DNA from: Woronichinia naegeliana WA131
GTDB lineage: Bacteria; Cyanobacteriota; Cyanobacteriia; Cyanobacteriales; Microcystaceae
Assembly: GCA_025370055.1 (NCBI GenBank)
Contig: CP073041.1
Coordinates: 620,001 to 684,000, forward strand
Length of the DNA: 64,000 bases
Reading direction: 5' to 3'
The notes beneath the pieces are model-generated. The model was not told the DNA's origin and did not search any database. It saw nothing but the letters and a program-made list of their open reading frames with translations. Of this stretch, positions 19,615-29,279 are shown one piece after another. Within the stretch, counting starts at the first letter, position 1. Every line of letters begins with the position of its first letter. Position numbers and translations under genes: made by a program.

Positions 19615-20749
19615 ATGTTGGAATGGTGGACAAAAAACTTTGCCAGTTGTGAATTGGGAGACGAGAGGCTAAACAATCGTGCCTTCTCGATTGGGAAAAA
19701 GTTAAGTGAGGGGTTTGGAAAAGCCTTATCAGAAGTGTTTAAGGGAGGAAACGAGTTAAAGAGGGCCTATGAATTTTTGGGAATCCGAAAACAGACTTTG
19801 TCAAGATAATAGAGCCGCACTGTGAAATGACAACTGCCGCCGTAGAAGAATATAAGATAATGCTATCAGTCGGAGATACGACCTTCTTAGATTATCGCAA
19901 TATCAAGGAAAAAAGGGAAGGGTATGGGCCGACTGGAAAAGGAGGGAATGGATTAATACTGCATAGTGCTTTAGCAATTGAGCCAGAAAAAGGACAAGTA
20001 TTAGGTTTATTATGGCAAAAACTGTGGAATAGGGAGGTAAAAGAAAAGCCCCCAACAGATGAAACGGCGAAGCAGAAAAAAGAAAGACAGAAAGAACAAA
20101 GAAAAGCAGCTCGTCAAAGACCATTTGAGGAAAAAGAATCCTACAAATGGGTAGAGGCTCTAAACACCTGTGAGAAACAGGTAGAAAGTTCAACGAGGGT
20201 AATTCATGTATTTGACAGAGAAGGAGATGTTTCAGAAGTCTTTGACTCAGTGCGTCAACTCAAGCATACAGGAGTGCTGGTCAGAGCGTCTCATAATCGT
20301 AGTTTAGACAAAAATAGTGAACGACTTTGGCAACATTTGGAATCAGAACCGATTCGTTTTCATCAAGAAATCGAGATTCCGAGTACAGGAAAAAGAAAAG
20401 CACGGAAGGTTAAGCTTGCCGTCCGATTTTGCTCAGTTAATCTACGAACTCCCTATCGTTTTGATAATCGTGACCCGTTGAATGTCTATGCTGTTTATGC
20501 GACAGAAATCGATTGTCCCGAAGGCGAAACTCCTTTATCTTGGATGCTTCTGACTACAGAAGTTGTTGAGACTATTGAGATGGCTGTCACTATTCTTCGT
20601 TGGTACACCTACCGATGGCGGGTTGAAGAATTTCATAAAGTCCTTAAGTCTGGTTGTCAGAGTGAGCGTTATCGACTTGCCTCTGATGGAATGAAAACTC
20701 TTTTGGGTTTTTTAAGTGTCATTGCTGTTGAACTTTTACACGTTACTTA
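19615..20749 (+). pseudogene. IS4/Tn5-like transposase, N-terminal and central parts
   Basis: The N-terminal part (MLEWWTKNFASCELGDERLN, typical of Tn5-like transposases) is frameshifted near 19785, where the reading should pass from YEFLGI into PKTDFVKIIEPHCEMTTAA. The central part has the DDE signature: MLSVGDTTFLDY (first Asp), IHVFDREGDVSEVFD (second) and YTYRWRVEEFHKVLKSGC (Y-x2-R-x3-E-x6-K, catalytic Glu). The frame is cut after VELLHVTY by IS5-like copy C and resumes at 22448. Confidence 0.9.
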
Positions 20750-22441
20750 GGGCTTGCTGAAAAAGTCAAAAAACGAAAGAAATGTGGGTTAGGGAAGTAT
20801 GGACTGAAAAAGCATAGATAACTTATCCTTATGGAAACAAATCAAAATACAGATTTTGTTTAATCTATTGTTCCTTTCTGTCTAAAAAGGTCAACACAAA
20901 TCACTCCTCACAAAAGAGAGGAAAATTAACACCATTTTTCACAAGAAAAACGACTCTACAACTTTTTACTTTTTGTCTTCTGAAGTAGAGTAGAAAGATT
21001 CATTACCAAAAAGTTCATCGCAATTACCGTTTCCGAGGTCTCAGGTAGTTTGGCCATCACTCGACCAAGACTAAATTTCCTCTTTCCCTGTCCGAATTTA
21101 CCCTCAATGGCATTACGCACTCTTTCATCTGAGCGTGCCTCTTTCTTTTTTTCTTTGCTCACCTCTTTCGGCGGTCTTCCCAATCGGGGACCACTCATTC
21201 TTATATCCCTTTCTTTACAATAAGCTCGATTCGCTTTTGTTCGATAGATTTTATCCACATGAACCGATTCCGGATAACATCCTGTTTCCCTTTTATATTC
21301 TTCTATTCGCGCTTGTAAATCTCCCGATTCGTTGTAATTATCCCAACTTAATTTGTCTAAGAAGACAAAGCCATTCACATTACTTGCCGATATTTTAGCT
21401 CCAAACTCTACTGCTTTTCCCGCTTTTCCACGCACTATTGGACGCACGTGAGGTTGGCTTACACTCACAATTCTGTTTTCTACTTTATTTGTCTTTTTTT
21501 CATACATTTCTAACTGTTGCTCATACACTTTTCCTATCGTTACAAGCTCTTCTTGCTCTTTTTTCGTTAGTTTTTCTAACTTTGCTCCCTCTTCTATCAT
21601 TTTTTCTATATCAGACAAGTTTCTTTTTATATATCCTAGTTGTTTTTTTGTTCCTTTTCTTCTTTCTTTTTTTGACACACGACGTTTTTTTGCTATGGCT
21701 AAGTACTCTTTTCTTGCCACTTCCCTATAAGTCCTCGGCTTTTCTTTCCTTTTCTCTTTTATTTCTTCATACAGCTTATCTATTATTTTTTCTGTTTTTT
21801 CTCTGGCATCATTCAATATTCCTATATCCGTTGGATATTTTATATCTGCTGGTGTACAAGTCGCATCTAACAATAACTTTCCTTCATTTTCTTTTTTTTC
21901 TGACGCTACACCCGTCGCTTTTTTTTCTATTTCTTTATTAATTTTATTTATTTATTAATTCCATTCCTATTTTTTTACGAAAATGAACCATCATTGACGC
22001 ATTAAATGCTTCTTTGCTACTATAGCTTTCCATTCCTATAAAGTACTGTAAATAAGGGTTCTCTTTTATTTGTTCTACTGTTTCTCTGTCACTTTTTCCT
22101 GAAATTTCTTTGATAATTAATGCTCCTAATGCCATTCTAAATGATTTGGCTGGGGCTCCTTTTTTTTCTGTGAAGTTTTTTGCATATTCTTCCTCATATT
22201 CTTCCCAAAGAATCATTTTTGACATTTCTATCCAACGATTTTCTTCGTCTAACTGCCCGCCGAACAGATTTTTCAAGTTTTCTGGTGTTTCAATTGAGTA
22301 CTGTTGCTTTCGGTACATCTGCTTTCTCTCTTCTTAATGCAATGGTTTTGAGGCATTCTACCCTATTTTCGTGCATTCTAGCGGTTCTTAATTCGCCTAC
22401 TATTTTTCTCCGTAAAGGTTTCAGCTTTTTTCAGCAAGCCC
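20750..22441 (-). mobile_element. IS5-like insertion sequence copy C (1692 bp, 6-bp TSD)
   Basis: The terminal GGGCTTGCTGAAAAA repeats are intact. The duplication TACTTA is at 20744-20749 and 22442-22447. The element is 4 bp longer than copies A and B because of a small tandem duplication (AATA) near 21950. It is the innermost layer of the nest. Confidence 0.95.
20956..22318 (-). pseudogene. IS5-like transposase copy C, frameshifted
   Basis: The gene runs from ATG 22318 to TAG 20956 but a 4-bp tandem repeat insertion near residue 124 (ELINK) shifts the frame to an immediate stop. The rest (LLDATCTPADI to the end) is open from 21873 with all DDE motifs unchanged. It is otherwise nearly identical to copy B. 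Confidence 0.93.
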
Positions 22442-22700
22442 TACTTATCTTCATCGTACCCAGCCCGATGCTCTCGCGATTGAAATTCTTAATCCTCTTC
22501 AACTTCAGGTGTTAAAAGCAGCCGCCTCTCAAAAACTTCCCCCTATTTTGACTGTTGCTTGGGCTGTCGAGTCTGTTGCTTTTCTTGGTGGTTATCTTGA
22601 ACATCGTCGTAAAACTCCTCTCGGTATCCAAGTCCTTTGGCGCGGTTGGTTGAAGTTGCATGACCTTTGCCAAGGCTGGCAGCTTGCAATCCGCACTTAA
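22442..22700 (+). pseudogene. IS4/Tn5-like transposase, C-terminal part
   Basis: After the duplicated TACTTA the frame continues with LHRTQPDALAIEIL and then the Tn5-like C-terminal domain (ILTVAWAVESVAFLGGYLEH, PLGIQVLWRGWLKLHDL) to a stop at 22700. It joins in frame to the part ending at 20749. Confidence 0.9.
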
Positions 22701-22713
22701 CGGGAAAAGCCAG

Positions 22714-22864
22714 CTTTTTATTCCCGTTAATTCTTCTATTCTTTTTACTGCTTCATTTATTGTTGCTGGTGGATTTGACTCAAAATATGCCTCAATTGTC
22801 CCTTGATGCTCTGTTAACTCGCTTTTCGGGCGATTAAATTTTATTTCTTTTAGTTTTTCTATCC
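22714..22864 (-). pseudogene. IS630 transposase, middle part
   Basis: The minus strand reads IEKLKEIKFNRPKSELTEHQ, then an EAYFESNPPATINEAV helix and RIEELTGIK. This is the linker and second helix-turn-helix of IS630 transposases. It is bounded by the IS4 element at 22713 and the IS1-like element at 22865, and the frame is preserved across both when one copy of each target duplication is removed. Confidence 0.88.
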
Positions 22865-24141
22865 GGCACTGGTATCGTCTAGCTAGAAGCTACAAACGTT
22901 GCAATACGAGAGGTTCAAGAAATCAGGCGAATTTGGAGTAAGTCCTCCCAAGTTAACCCCTTTTCAATTATACCGAGAGCTACAGCAGGAACTTCTCTAG
23001 TCGTAAAATGGCTGCGAACAAAGTTATGAACCATCCAGAAAATATCTAGGACTCGCTGTAATCCCACAACAGATTTAGCATAAGTATTTGTACGACGACG
23101 AAAGGCGGCTAAATAGCGTCGGATAGCACTATTAAATGCCTCAACGTGGTTGGCATGGACGTCCTTTTCTTCTGGTTTTTCTGTTGTCTCTGGATGTTCT
23201 GGTTTCGGAGTTTCTACTTTCTTTAGTTTACCCTCAGAATCTCGACGTTTACTACTCTTATTTTTTAGTCTTACTACAAGACCCTTCGGTAATACTTTGG
23301 TGGGACGACCTCGCTTTCCAGTCCTTAATACTTCGTGACAAATATTAAATAGCAGTTGACTATATCGCTTTTCTCCATCTGTAAATAACTGGAGAGATTC
23401 TGCACTCCTTTCAAATAATTCCGCTACCGTCATCATTGCTTCTAGAAATAATTTCTGCTCTTTTCGACCACATTTTAAATGCCAAATAAAGCGGCTAGCC
23501 CTGTCCATGAGCACGATTGTCCACCCCTCAGAGGCACTTGCTTCTTTATTTTTTCCAACTTTTGTGTATAGTTCATCCCCTTCTATTACTAATTTAACAA
23601 ATTCATTCACTAAGGCGTATAAAAATAATGTCTCTTGTAATCCTGATAATTTCTTTTCCCAATTCAATATTGTTGTTTTCGCGTAGCCGAATGCTCGGGC
23701 TGCTGCATTTAATCCTATTCCTTCCATTCTGGCTTTTAATACTTTTACAATTTCACTTAATGGGGTTTCTACGCCAGCGATTACGCTACCATAAGTCTCA
23801 GCAAAACAAGAACTACATTCTTGACAAATGAACATTTTACGTTCCCCGTTACCTTTCGTTTGATAATGAGAATGTATTTTTACGTTTTCACTATAGCAAT
23901 GAGGACAGTTTTTCTTGAATAAGGCATCCTCTTTCTCTTGGCACAAGCCAACATCATTCAGGATTTTCATAGAGCTTTTCTTTAATATTGACATTGTTTT
24001 CTGTTTCCTTCTTCTTTGATATAATGACAATAATAATAGTATAATAAAAACGGGCCGATGTCTAGTCTTAAACTATTTTTCTATTTTCTCAAAGCCTTAC
24101 ACCATAACTTTTTCCAACTTTGATCAGACGATACCAGTTCC
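22865..24141 (-). mobile_element. IS1-like element copy 2 (1277 bp, 8-bp TSD), complete
   Basis: The ends GGCACTGGTATCGTCT and, on the minus strand, GGAACTGGTATCGTCT are inverted repeats. The 8-bp duplication TTCTATCC lies at 22857-22864 and 24142-24149 and falls inside the IS630 transposase gene. Confidence 0.93.
22915..24030 (-). CDS. IS1-like transposase copy 2, intact
   Basis: This 371-residue transposase starts with a basic region, then a zinc ribbon (CPHCYSENVKIHSH and CQECSSCF), a helix-turn-helix (IGLNAAARAFGYAKTTILNW) and the catalytic domain with Asp in EGDELYTKVG, Asp in LFTDGEKRYS and Glu in NHVEAFNSAIRR. The architecture is IS1-like. The 8-bp duplication also fits IS1595, so the family label is moderate. 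The long acidic/proline linker (KPEHPETTEKPEEK) is characteristic of this cyanobacterial subgroup. Confidence 0.88.
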   Translation of the reverse strand: MSLYQRRRKQKTMSILKKSSMKILNDVGLCQEKEDALFKKNCPHCYSENVKIHSHYQTKGNGERKMFICQECSSCFAETYGSVIAGVETPLSEIVKVLKARMEGIGLNAAARAFGYAKTTILNWEKKLSGLQETLFLYALVNEFVKLVIEGDELYTKVGKNKEASASEGWTIVLMDRASRFIWHLKCGRKEQKLFLEAMMTVAELFERSAESLQLFTDGEKRYSQLLFNICHEVLRTGKRGRPTKVLPKGLVVRLKNKSSKRRDSEGKLKKVETPKPEHPETTEKPEEKDVHANHVEAFNSAIRRYLAAFRRRTNTYAKSVVGLQRVLDIFWMVHNFVRSHFTTREVPAVALGIIEKGLTWEDLLQIRLIS

Positions 24142-24348
24142 TTCTATCCCGCCCTCTTGATAATCACGGATATAGCTTGTCACCGTATTTACTGAAACTC
24201 CTGCGAATTGAGCAATTTTTTGATGAGATAATCCCTGACTTTTTAACCATAAAACTTCCATCTTTAGCTGTACTCTAGGATGCGGGTGATTAAACCGACC
24301 GTAAGACAACAGTCTTTTGTCTTCTTCCGTAAATTCTAACTTAATCAT
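24142..24348 (-). pseudogene. IS630 transposase, N-terminal part
   Basis: It starts at ATG 24348 (MIKLEFTEEDKRLLSYG) and contains the first helix-turn-helix (QKIAQFAGVSVNTVTSYI). The real coding sequence ends at DYQEGGIE, where IS1-like copy 2 enters; the following GTGIV belongs to the inserted element. Confidence 0.88.
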
Positions 24349-24433
24349 TTCTCAGCCTCTTGACTACTTTTTCTATTTTTACTATATTATCTCTTATTTT
24401 TAAAATTCGCAACTTGTGACCGTGTTCAGTATA

Positions 24434-24651
24434 GTTAAAAGGCTTAATTCACTATTAGAAGGCATAGGTTAACTTTATTAAAATACAATGATAACTGAAA
24501 GGCAATAAAATGCTTTTGGAGAAAATCCAAAACTTTATATTATGCTTTAAAACCATTTCTGAGAAAGGATTACAGCAATTATAGCATAAACTTCCCATGA
24601 ACTTTATTGAAGTTTTATAATCTAGTTTTACCTCATAAGTTCGGTAGAGCC
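24434..24651 (-). mobile_element. ISL3 element, 5' part with the start of its transposase
   Basis: From the end at 24651 (GGCTCTACCGAACTTAT on the minus strand) this segment runs to the TA where IS630 inserted. It contains the ISL3 start codon at 24465 and eleven codons, MPSNSELSLLT, which join in frame to KCLDLDDVKV at 18703. The rest is the untranslated leader. Confidence 0.88.
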
Positions 24652-24865
24652 TTATAATTTCACTTAATGGGGTTTCTAAGCCAGCGATTACGCTACCATA
24701 AGTCTCAGCAAAACAAGAACTACATTCTTGACAAATGAACATTTTACGTTCCCCGTTACCTTTCGTTTGATAATGAGAATGGATTTTTACGTTTTCACTA
24801 TAGCAATGAGGACAGTTTTTCTGAAATAAGGCTTCCTCTTTCTCTTGACGTAAGCCGATATCACT
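24652..24865 (-). pseudogene. IS1-like element copy 1, N-terminal transposase part
   Basis: The minus strand reads DIGLRQEKEEALFQKN, then the zinc ribbon (CPHCYSENVK, CQECSSCFAET) and ETPLSEII, where the ISL3 duplication lies. This is the missing N-terminal portion of the copy at 16576-17463. It is truncated at 24865 by the ISKra4 element, so the outer end of this IS1-like element is lost. Confidence 0.88.
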
Positions 24866-26255
24866 GGGTGCGACCTTTAGTTGATGAAGGAAAAGAAAAG
24901 TGTTAACATGAGATGAAAAGTGACAAAGAGGAAACAATGATGACAGCAAAACTAATTAATGTAGAGGGTTCAAAGATAAAAATAGAACTAACATTAGAAC
25001 TCAGTCGTTCAATGTTGGATACAGAAATAAATATTCAAAAAGGCTTAAACGAAGTAGGTTGCATCGCCAGCAAAGAAGCCTTGAAATATTTAGATACAGA
25101 TGGTTCACCCTTAAAAATCGGTGAAGAAATCTGGAAGAGTAAGGGAGAGCAACCGAAAGAATATCAAACACCTTATGGTGAGGTTATAGTGAATCGTCAT
25201 GTATATCAGCGTTCACCTTTGAGGAAAAACGTATTGCCCCTTAGAAAGAGAAGCAAGGATAATCATAACATCAACGCCATTATTGGCAAAACAGGTATCC
25301 TCAAAAATGTCAGGGATGGCAGGCAAAGAGGTGAAAAATGATTTATTAGAAAATCATGGTAGAAAAGTAGCGCTATCCTATATCCAAAGATTGAGTGAAG
25401 CAGTAGGAAGTGTGGTACAGGCAAAAGAAGAAGCGTGGAGTTATGCCCCGCCCAAGGAGGATAGCCAAATTGCAACAGTGGGAATAGGATTAGATGGAAC
25501 CTGTATGCTGATGTGTGAGGATGGCTACCGTGAAGCAATGGTGGGAACCGTTTCCCTATACGATAGTGAAGGCGAACGTCAACCTACAATCTATCTAGGT
25601 GCGGCACCAGAGTATGGAAAAAAGAGTTTTCTAGAAAGATTAGAAAGAGAAATTGAGCGAGCGAAAAACCGTTATCCAGAGGCAACATTGGTCGGGATAG
25701 CAGACGGGGCAGAATCAAATTGGAAGTTTTTAGAAAAGCAAACGGAAGAACAGATATTAGATTTCTATCATGCCTCTGGTTACTTAGGTGCCTTGGCAGA
25801 AGCGTTGCATCCGAATACCGTGTCAAAACAAAAAGAATGGTTGACTGAAAATTGTCGAGAACTCAAGCATGAAAAAGGAAAAGCAGGAGAACTGCTAAAT
25901 CTGATGAAAGAAGTCAAAGAAGAAAAAAGTCATTCTAAGAATCTTACCGAGAAACTACAAGCGGCGATTACTTATTACGAGAATCATCAGCATCAAATGG
26001 ATTATGCTGAATACATAGAGAAAAAGTATCCGATTGGTTCAGGTGTTACGGAAGCAGCTTGTAAGACGTTGGTCAAACAACGATTATGTTGTTCAGGGAT
26101 GCGATGGAAGGAAAAAGGAGCAGGAATTATTTTGAGCCTACGAGCTTTGGTATTGACCAAGGAACGATGGAGTCAATTTTGGGCAAAACTTGATCAATAT
26201 GGGTTCCCTGTAGAACCCTGATTACAACAGCTTTTATCAACTAAAGGTCGCACCC
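24866..26255 (+). mobile_element. ISKra4-family element copy 1 (1390 bp)
   Basis: Inverted ends GGGTGCGACCTTTAGTTGAT lie at both sides. The length equals copy 2 (40180-41569). Unlike copy 2, the flanks do not match: the left is IS1-like coding sequence and the right is unrelated DNA, so a deletion or recombination has occurred at one side. Confidence 0.9.
24913..26221 (+). CDS. ISKra4-family transposase copy 1, in two overlapping frames
   Basis: The first frame (24913-25341) gives the N-terminal region up to a HVYQRSPL stretch. The second, +1, frame continues with GKTYCPLEREARIIITSTPL and the catalytic domain (VGIGLDGTCMLM with an Asp, TLVGIADGAESNWKFL with another, YPIGSGVTEAACKTLVKQR near the end). 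The shift must occur near 25220-25225. The same arrangement is present base for base in copy 2. Some ISKra4 subgroups are reported to be expressed by frameshifting; an inherited inactivating mutation is the alternative. Confidence 0.85.
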
Positions 26256-26349
26256 TATCCCAGTCTGCCGATTTTTCTTTGCCGTTGCCGTTTAAAGCAA
26301 GCTTTGGTGTTAAGCTTTATGTCTCCATCGTCTGGGTGGGTCAGTGACC
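26256..26349. other. Unassigned 94-bp segment between two elements
   Basis: This stretch lies between ISKra4 copy 1 and the 9-bp duplication of the second IS4-type element. Together with the hairpin sequence at 27817-27860 it was one piece before the IS4-type insertion. No reading frame or family could be assigned; it may be the end of an IS200/IS605-type element. Confidence 0.4.
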
Positions 26350-26358
26350 ACTAGTATC

Positions 26359-27807
26359 CATTGGTGTCAACTTAAGCCAAAATGCCTACTCACAAAAGAT
26401 TAGCCTAAAAGCAGGCGGAAGTAAGAGTAGGCTGAAAAAAAGGTTAGTATATAAAAAAGTGAGCAAAAAACAAATGGCAAGACAACATCCTCGGAGAAAA
26501 GGAAACCCAGACTTACGTCGTAAGACAAATCAGCCAGGGGTAGAAATCCCTGAAATAACAAAAGAGTTGTTTGAATTACTAGAACCCACAATGTTTACAC
26601 CATTAAAATATTTACAGGGAACTCATGAGAAAATGATGAGAGATAGGGTGCTAAATTTACCAGTAATGGTGGCATTAGTGTTAAGTATAGTGTATCGTCA
26701 AATAGCGGGTATAAGTGAAGCGGTAAGACTGCTAGAGGAAGAGGGATTGCTATGGGTAGCATCATTAAAAGCAAGCAAACAGGCAGTATCAAAAAGAATG
26801 ATGAATGTGCCAGCCGAAATATTTGCAATATTACTAAAAGGAGTGTTAGAAAAAGCAGCCGAAAAAGGGAAGAAGCTCCAAGTAGGAGAAAAATGGGAAA
26901 AAATAAGAGAAAAGTTTAGTGCAGTGTGGATAGCAGATGGCTAAACGCTAGAGCAGATAAGGAAAAATATGAAAATAAGTAAAGAAGAAAAGAGTAAATT
27001 GGGGGGTAAAATAATGATGGTAGTGGAAGCCTTTACCCAAAGACCCGTTACTTTATGGTACACAGAAAATGATAAATCAAATGATAAAATATGGTGTAAA
27101 GAATTGGCAGCTAAATTACCAGAAAATGGTTTAATTCTCGTAGATATGGGATTTTTTAGCTTTGTGTGGTTTGATTTGTTAACAGAAGCTAAAAAGTTTT
27201 TTCTAACCAGATTTAGAGCGGGTACATCTTACAAAACCAAACAAGTATTGTCTCAAGGTAGTCATTACAGAGATGAGATTATCATTATGGGAAATTACCG
27301 TTCTAATCCTTGCAAGCATCCGGTGAGATTAGTCTCAGTATTATGGGGAACAATCTGGTATCAGTATTTAACAAATGTGTTGTCTCCCGAACAACTGTCC
27401 GCCGAAGAGGTCTGTGATTTATATCGAAGACGATGGACAATCGAAGAAGCCTTTTTATTAACGAAAAGACTTTTAGGACTAGCCTATTTATGGGTAGGTA
27501 ATAAGAATGGTGTCCAAATCCAGATTATTTGCACTTTGATTTTCTATACGGTCTTAAATCAATTGGTAGGGGAAGTGGCGATTGCTCTAAATCAACCGAA
27601 AGAAAAAATCTCAGTAGAGATGGTGTTTCGGAGTCTATACTATGTAGCGAAGGCTATTGCTAGAGGAGAAAAGCCTGATACAGTAACCTATCTGGCTGAA
27701 CGTGCTAAGTTATTTGGTTTGGTCAAAGCTGAGAGAAAGCGACATCGAGAAAAGGCCGCTCTCAATCAACAAATTTGGGAACCCATTCCTTTAAGTTGAC
27801 ACGGATG
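26359..27807 (+). mobile_element. IS4-type insertion sequence, copy 2 (1449 bp, 9-bp TSD)
   Basis: The ends and length are the same as at 5048-6496. The 9-bp duplication ACTAGTATC is at 26350-26358 and 27808-27816. Confidence 0.95.
26459..27799 (+). pseudogene. IS4-family transposase copy 2, with a nonsense codon
   Basis: The gene is nearly identical to that at 5056-6396. The serine codon TCA that follows IADG in the intact copy is TAA here (26942-26944), stopping translation at the first catalytic region. The remainder is open from 26969 to 27799 with two or so other substitutions (for example Lys for Glu in CxELAAK). It is probably inactive but could be mobilised in trans by copy 1. Confidence 0.92.
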
Positions 27808-27816
27808 ACTAGTATC

Positions 27817-28033
27817 CTACCAGATAAAGCCGTCCTAGAACGACGGGGTTTCAGACCCAAATTTTTGATGATTATTGCCCAAAAGTAAAGATTTTCTTAA
27901 GAGCCGAAACCGCTAGAAATGCTAGGATCATTGCTTGATTATCAAAACCCATCCCGATTATAGTATTAGTCATTGGTAGATCTACAGGCTTTGATATCAT
28001 CTGTTAACGCAACCCAAGGGAGAATAAACCTGT
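27817..28033. other. Upstream region of the aminotransferase with an IS200/IS605-like end
   Basis: A hairpin CCGTC/GACGG at 27830-27846 with the following GGGTTTCAGACCC resembles the right end of cyanobacterial IS200/IS605 elements. The remaining bases must hold the promoter of the next gene; I see no operator. The ribosome-binding sequence before 28034 is AAGGGAG. Confidence 0.4.
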
Positions 28034-29188
28034 ATGGACAATAAGCAAATGCTGATGATTCCGGGGCCAACACCTGTACCGGAAAAGGTTTTATTAGCGA
28101 TGGCGAAACATCCCATCGGCCATCGGAGTGGTGAATTCAGCAAAATTATTGGGGAATTAACCGAAAATCTAAAATGGCTTCATCAAACTCAAAATGATGT
28201 TTTGATGCTGACGGCGAGTGGTACTGGTGCGATGGAAGCGGGTATCATTAATTTTCTGAGTCCAGGCGATCGCGTTCTGGTCGGAAACAATGGTAAATTT
28301 GGCGATCGCTGGGCCAAAGTCAGCAAAGCCTATGGATTAACGGTCGAAGAAATTAAAGCAGAATGGGGCAAAGCGCTTGCTCCCGAAGAATTTCGTGCCA
28401 AATTAGCGGCAGATAGTGATAAAAGCATCAAGGCCGTTATTGTTACCCATTCTGAAACCTCAACAGGTGTCTTAAACGATTTAGCCGCTATCAATACCGC
28501 CGTTAAAGAACATGGGGAAGCACTGATCATTGTCGATGCCGTTACCAGTTTAGGGGCTGTTTCCCTACCCGTTGATGAATGGGGTTTAGATGTGGTCGGT
28601 TCTGGTTCTCAAAAAGGCTATATGATTCCTCCGGGTCTAGCATTTGTTTCCGTTAGTGCCAAAGCCTGGAAGGCCTACGAATCGGCTAAAATGCCGCGCT
28701 TCTATTTAGACTTGAAAAAATATAAAAAGGCGACGGACGAGAATAGTTCTCCTTTTACCCCTCCCGTCAATTTGATGTATGGTTTGCAAGCGTCTCTTCA
28801 GATGATGCAAGCGGAAGGCTTAGACAATATTTTTGCTCGTCACCAACGCCATACCCAGGCAACACGGGCGGCCATGAAAGCCATGAATTTACCCCTCTTT
28901 GCACCGGATGAAGCTGCCAGTCCAGCCATTACAGCCGTCGCACCTGTTACAGTCGATGCTGAAAAAATTCGGGGGGCGATGCGGAAGCAATTTGATATTG
29001 CCTTAGCGGGCGGTCAGGACCATCTCAAGGGTAAGATTTTTCGTATTGGTCATCTCGGTTTTGTCTGCGACCGCGATATTCTTAGTTGCGTTGGAGCCCT
29101 GGAATCAGTCTTGCTAGGCTTAGGCAATAGTGACGCAACTCCTGGGGCTGGGATTGCAGCAGCGGCTCAGGTATTTGCAGGCAAATAA
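28034..29188 (+). CDS. Class V aminotransferase (alanine-glyoxylate / serine-pyruvate type)
   Basis: This 384-residue PLP enzyme of fold type I probably transfers amino groups from serine or alanine to glyoxylate in photorespiration. Motifs are MIPGPTPVPEKVL at the N-terminus, TASGTGAMEAGI for cofactor phosphate binding, IIVDAVTSLGAVSLP with the Asp that contacts the pyridine nitrogen, and GSGSQKGYMIPPGL with the Schiff-base Lys. Older annotations call this family a soluble hydrogenase 42-kDa subunit, which is misleading. It is monocistronic and followed by a clear terminator at about 29230-29256. Confidence 0.93.
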   Translation: MDNKQMLMIPGPTPVPEKVLLAMAKHPIGHRSGEFSKIIGELTENLKWLHQTQNDVLMLTASGTGAMEAGIINFLSPGDRVLVGNNGKFGDRWAKVSKAYGLTVEEIKAEWGKALAPEEFRAKLAADSDKSIKAVIVTHSETSTGVLNDLAAINTAVKEHGEALIIVDAVTSLGAVSLPVDEWGLDVVGSGSQKGYMIPPGLAFVSVSAKAWKAYESAKMPRFYLDLKKYKKATDENSSPFTPPVNLMYGLQASLQMMQAEGLDNIFARHQRHTQATRAAMKAMNLPLFAPDEAASPAITAVAPVTVDAEKIRGAMRKQFDIALAGGQDHLKGKIFRIGHLGFVCDRDILSCVGALESVLLGLGNSDATPGAGIAAAAQVFAGK

Positions 29189-29229
29189 GATAAGTTGACT
29201 GTTGCGATTAATCAATGAAACTCAATTTA

Positions 29230-29256
29230 CACGGTCATTTGTTGATCGTGTTTTTT
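29230..29256 (+). terminator. Rho-independent terminator after the aminotransferase gene
   Basis: The stem CACGGTCA pairs with TGATCGTG (one G-U pair) around a 5-base loop and is followed directly by six T residues. Confidence 0.8.
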
Positions 29257-29279
29257 AATAAAATCATTTCACGGTACTG

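Larger units (their letters stand above)
19414..22713 (+). mobile_element. IS4 (Tn5-like) element inserted in IS630 (10-bp TSD), interrupted by an IS5-like copy
   Basis: The ends CTGACTTTTCCCGTTAAGT and, reversed, CTGGCTTTTCCCGTTAAGT are inverted repeats. The 10-bp duplication CTTTTTATTC is at 19404-19413 and 22714-22723. Without the nested IS5-like copy C the element would be about 1.6 kb. Confidence 0.92.
18706..24431 (-). mobile_element. IS630 element inserted in ISL3 (TA duplication), itself interrupted twice
   Basis: The ends TACTTCAAACGTTCATAA (left) and, on the minus strand, TACTGAACACGGTCACAA (right) form an imperfect inverted repeat. Both are bordered by TA (18704-18705 and 24432-24433), the IS630/Tc1 target. 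The span includes an IS4/Tn5-like element (19414-22713) and an IS1-like element (22865-24141), so the original IS630 was about 1.1 kb. Confidence 0.88.
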
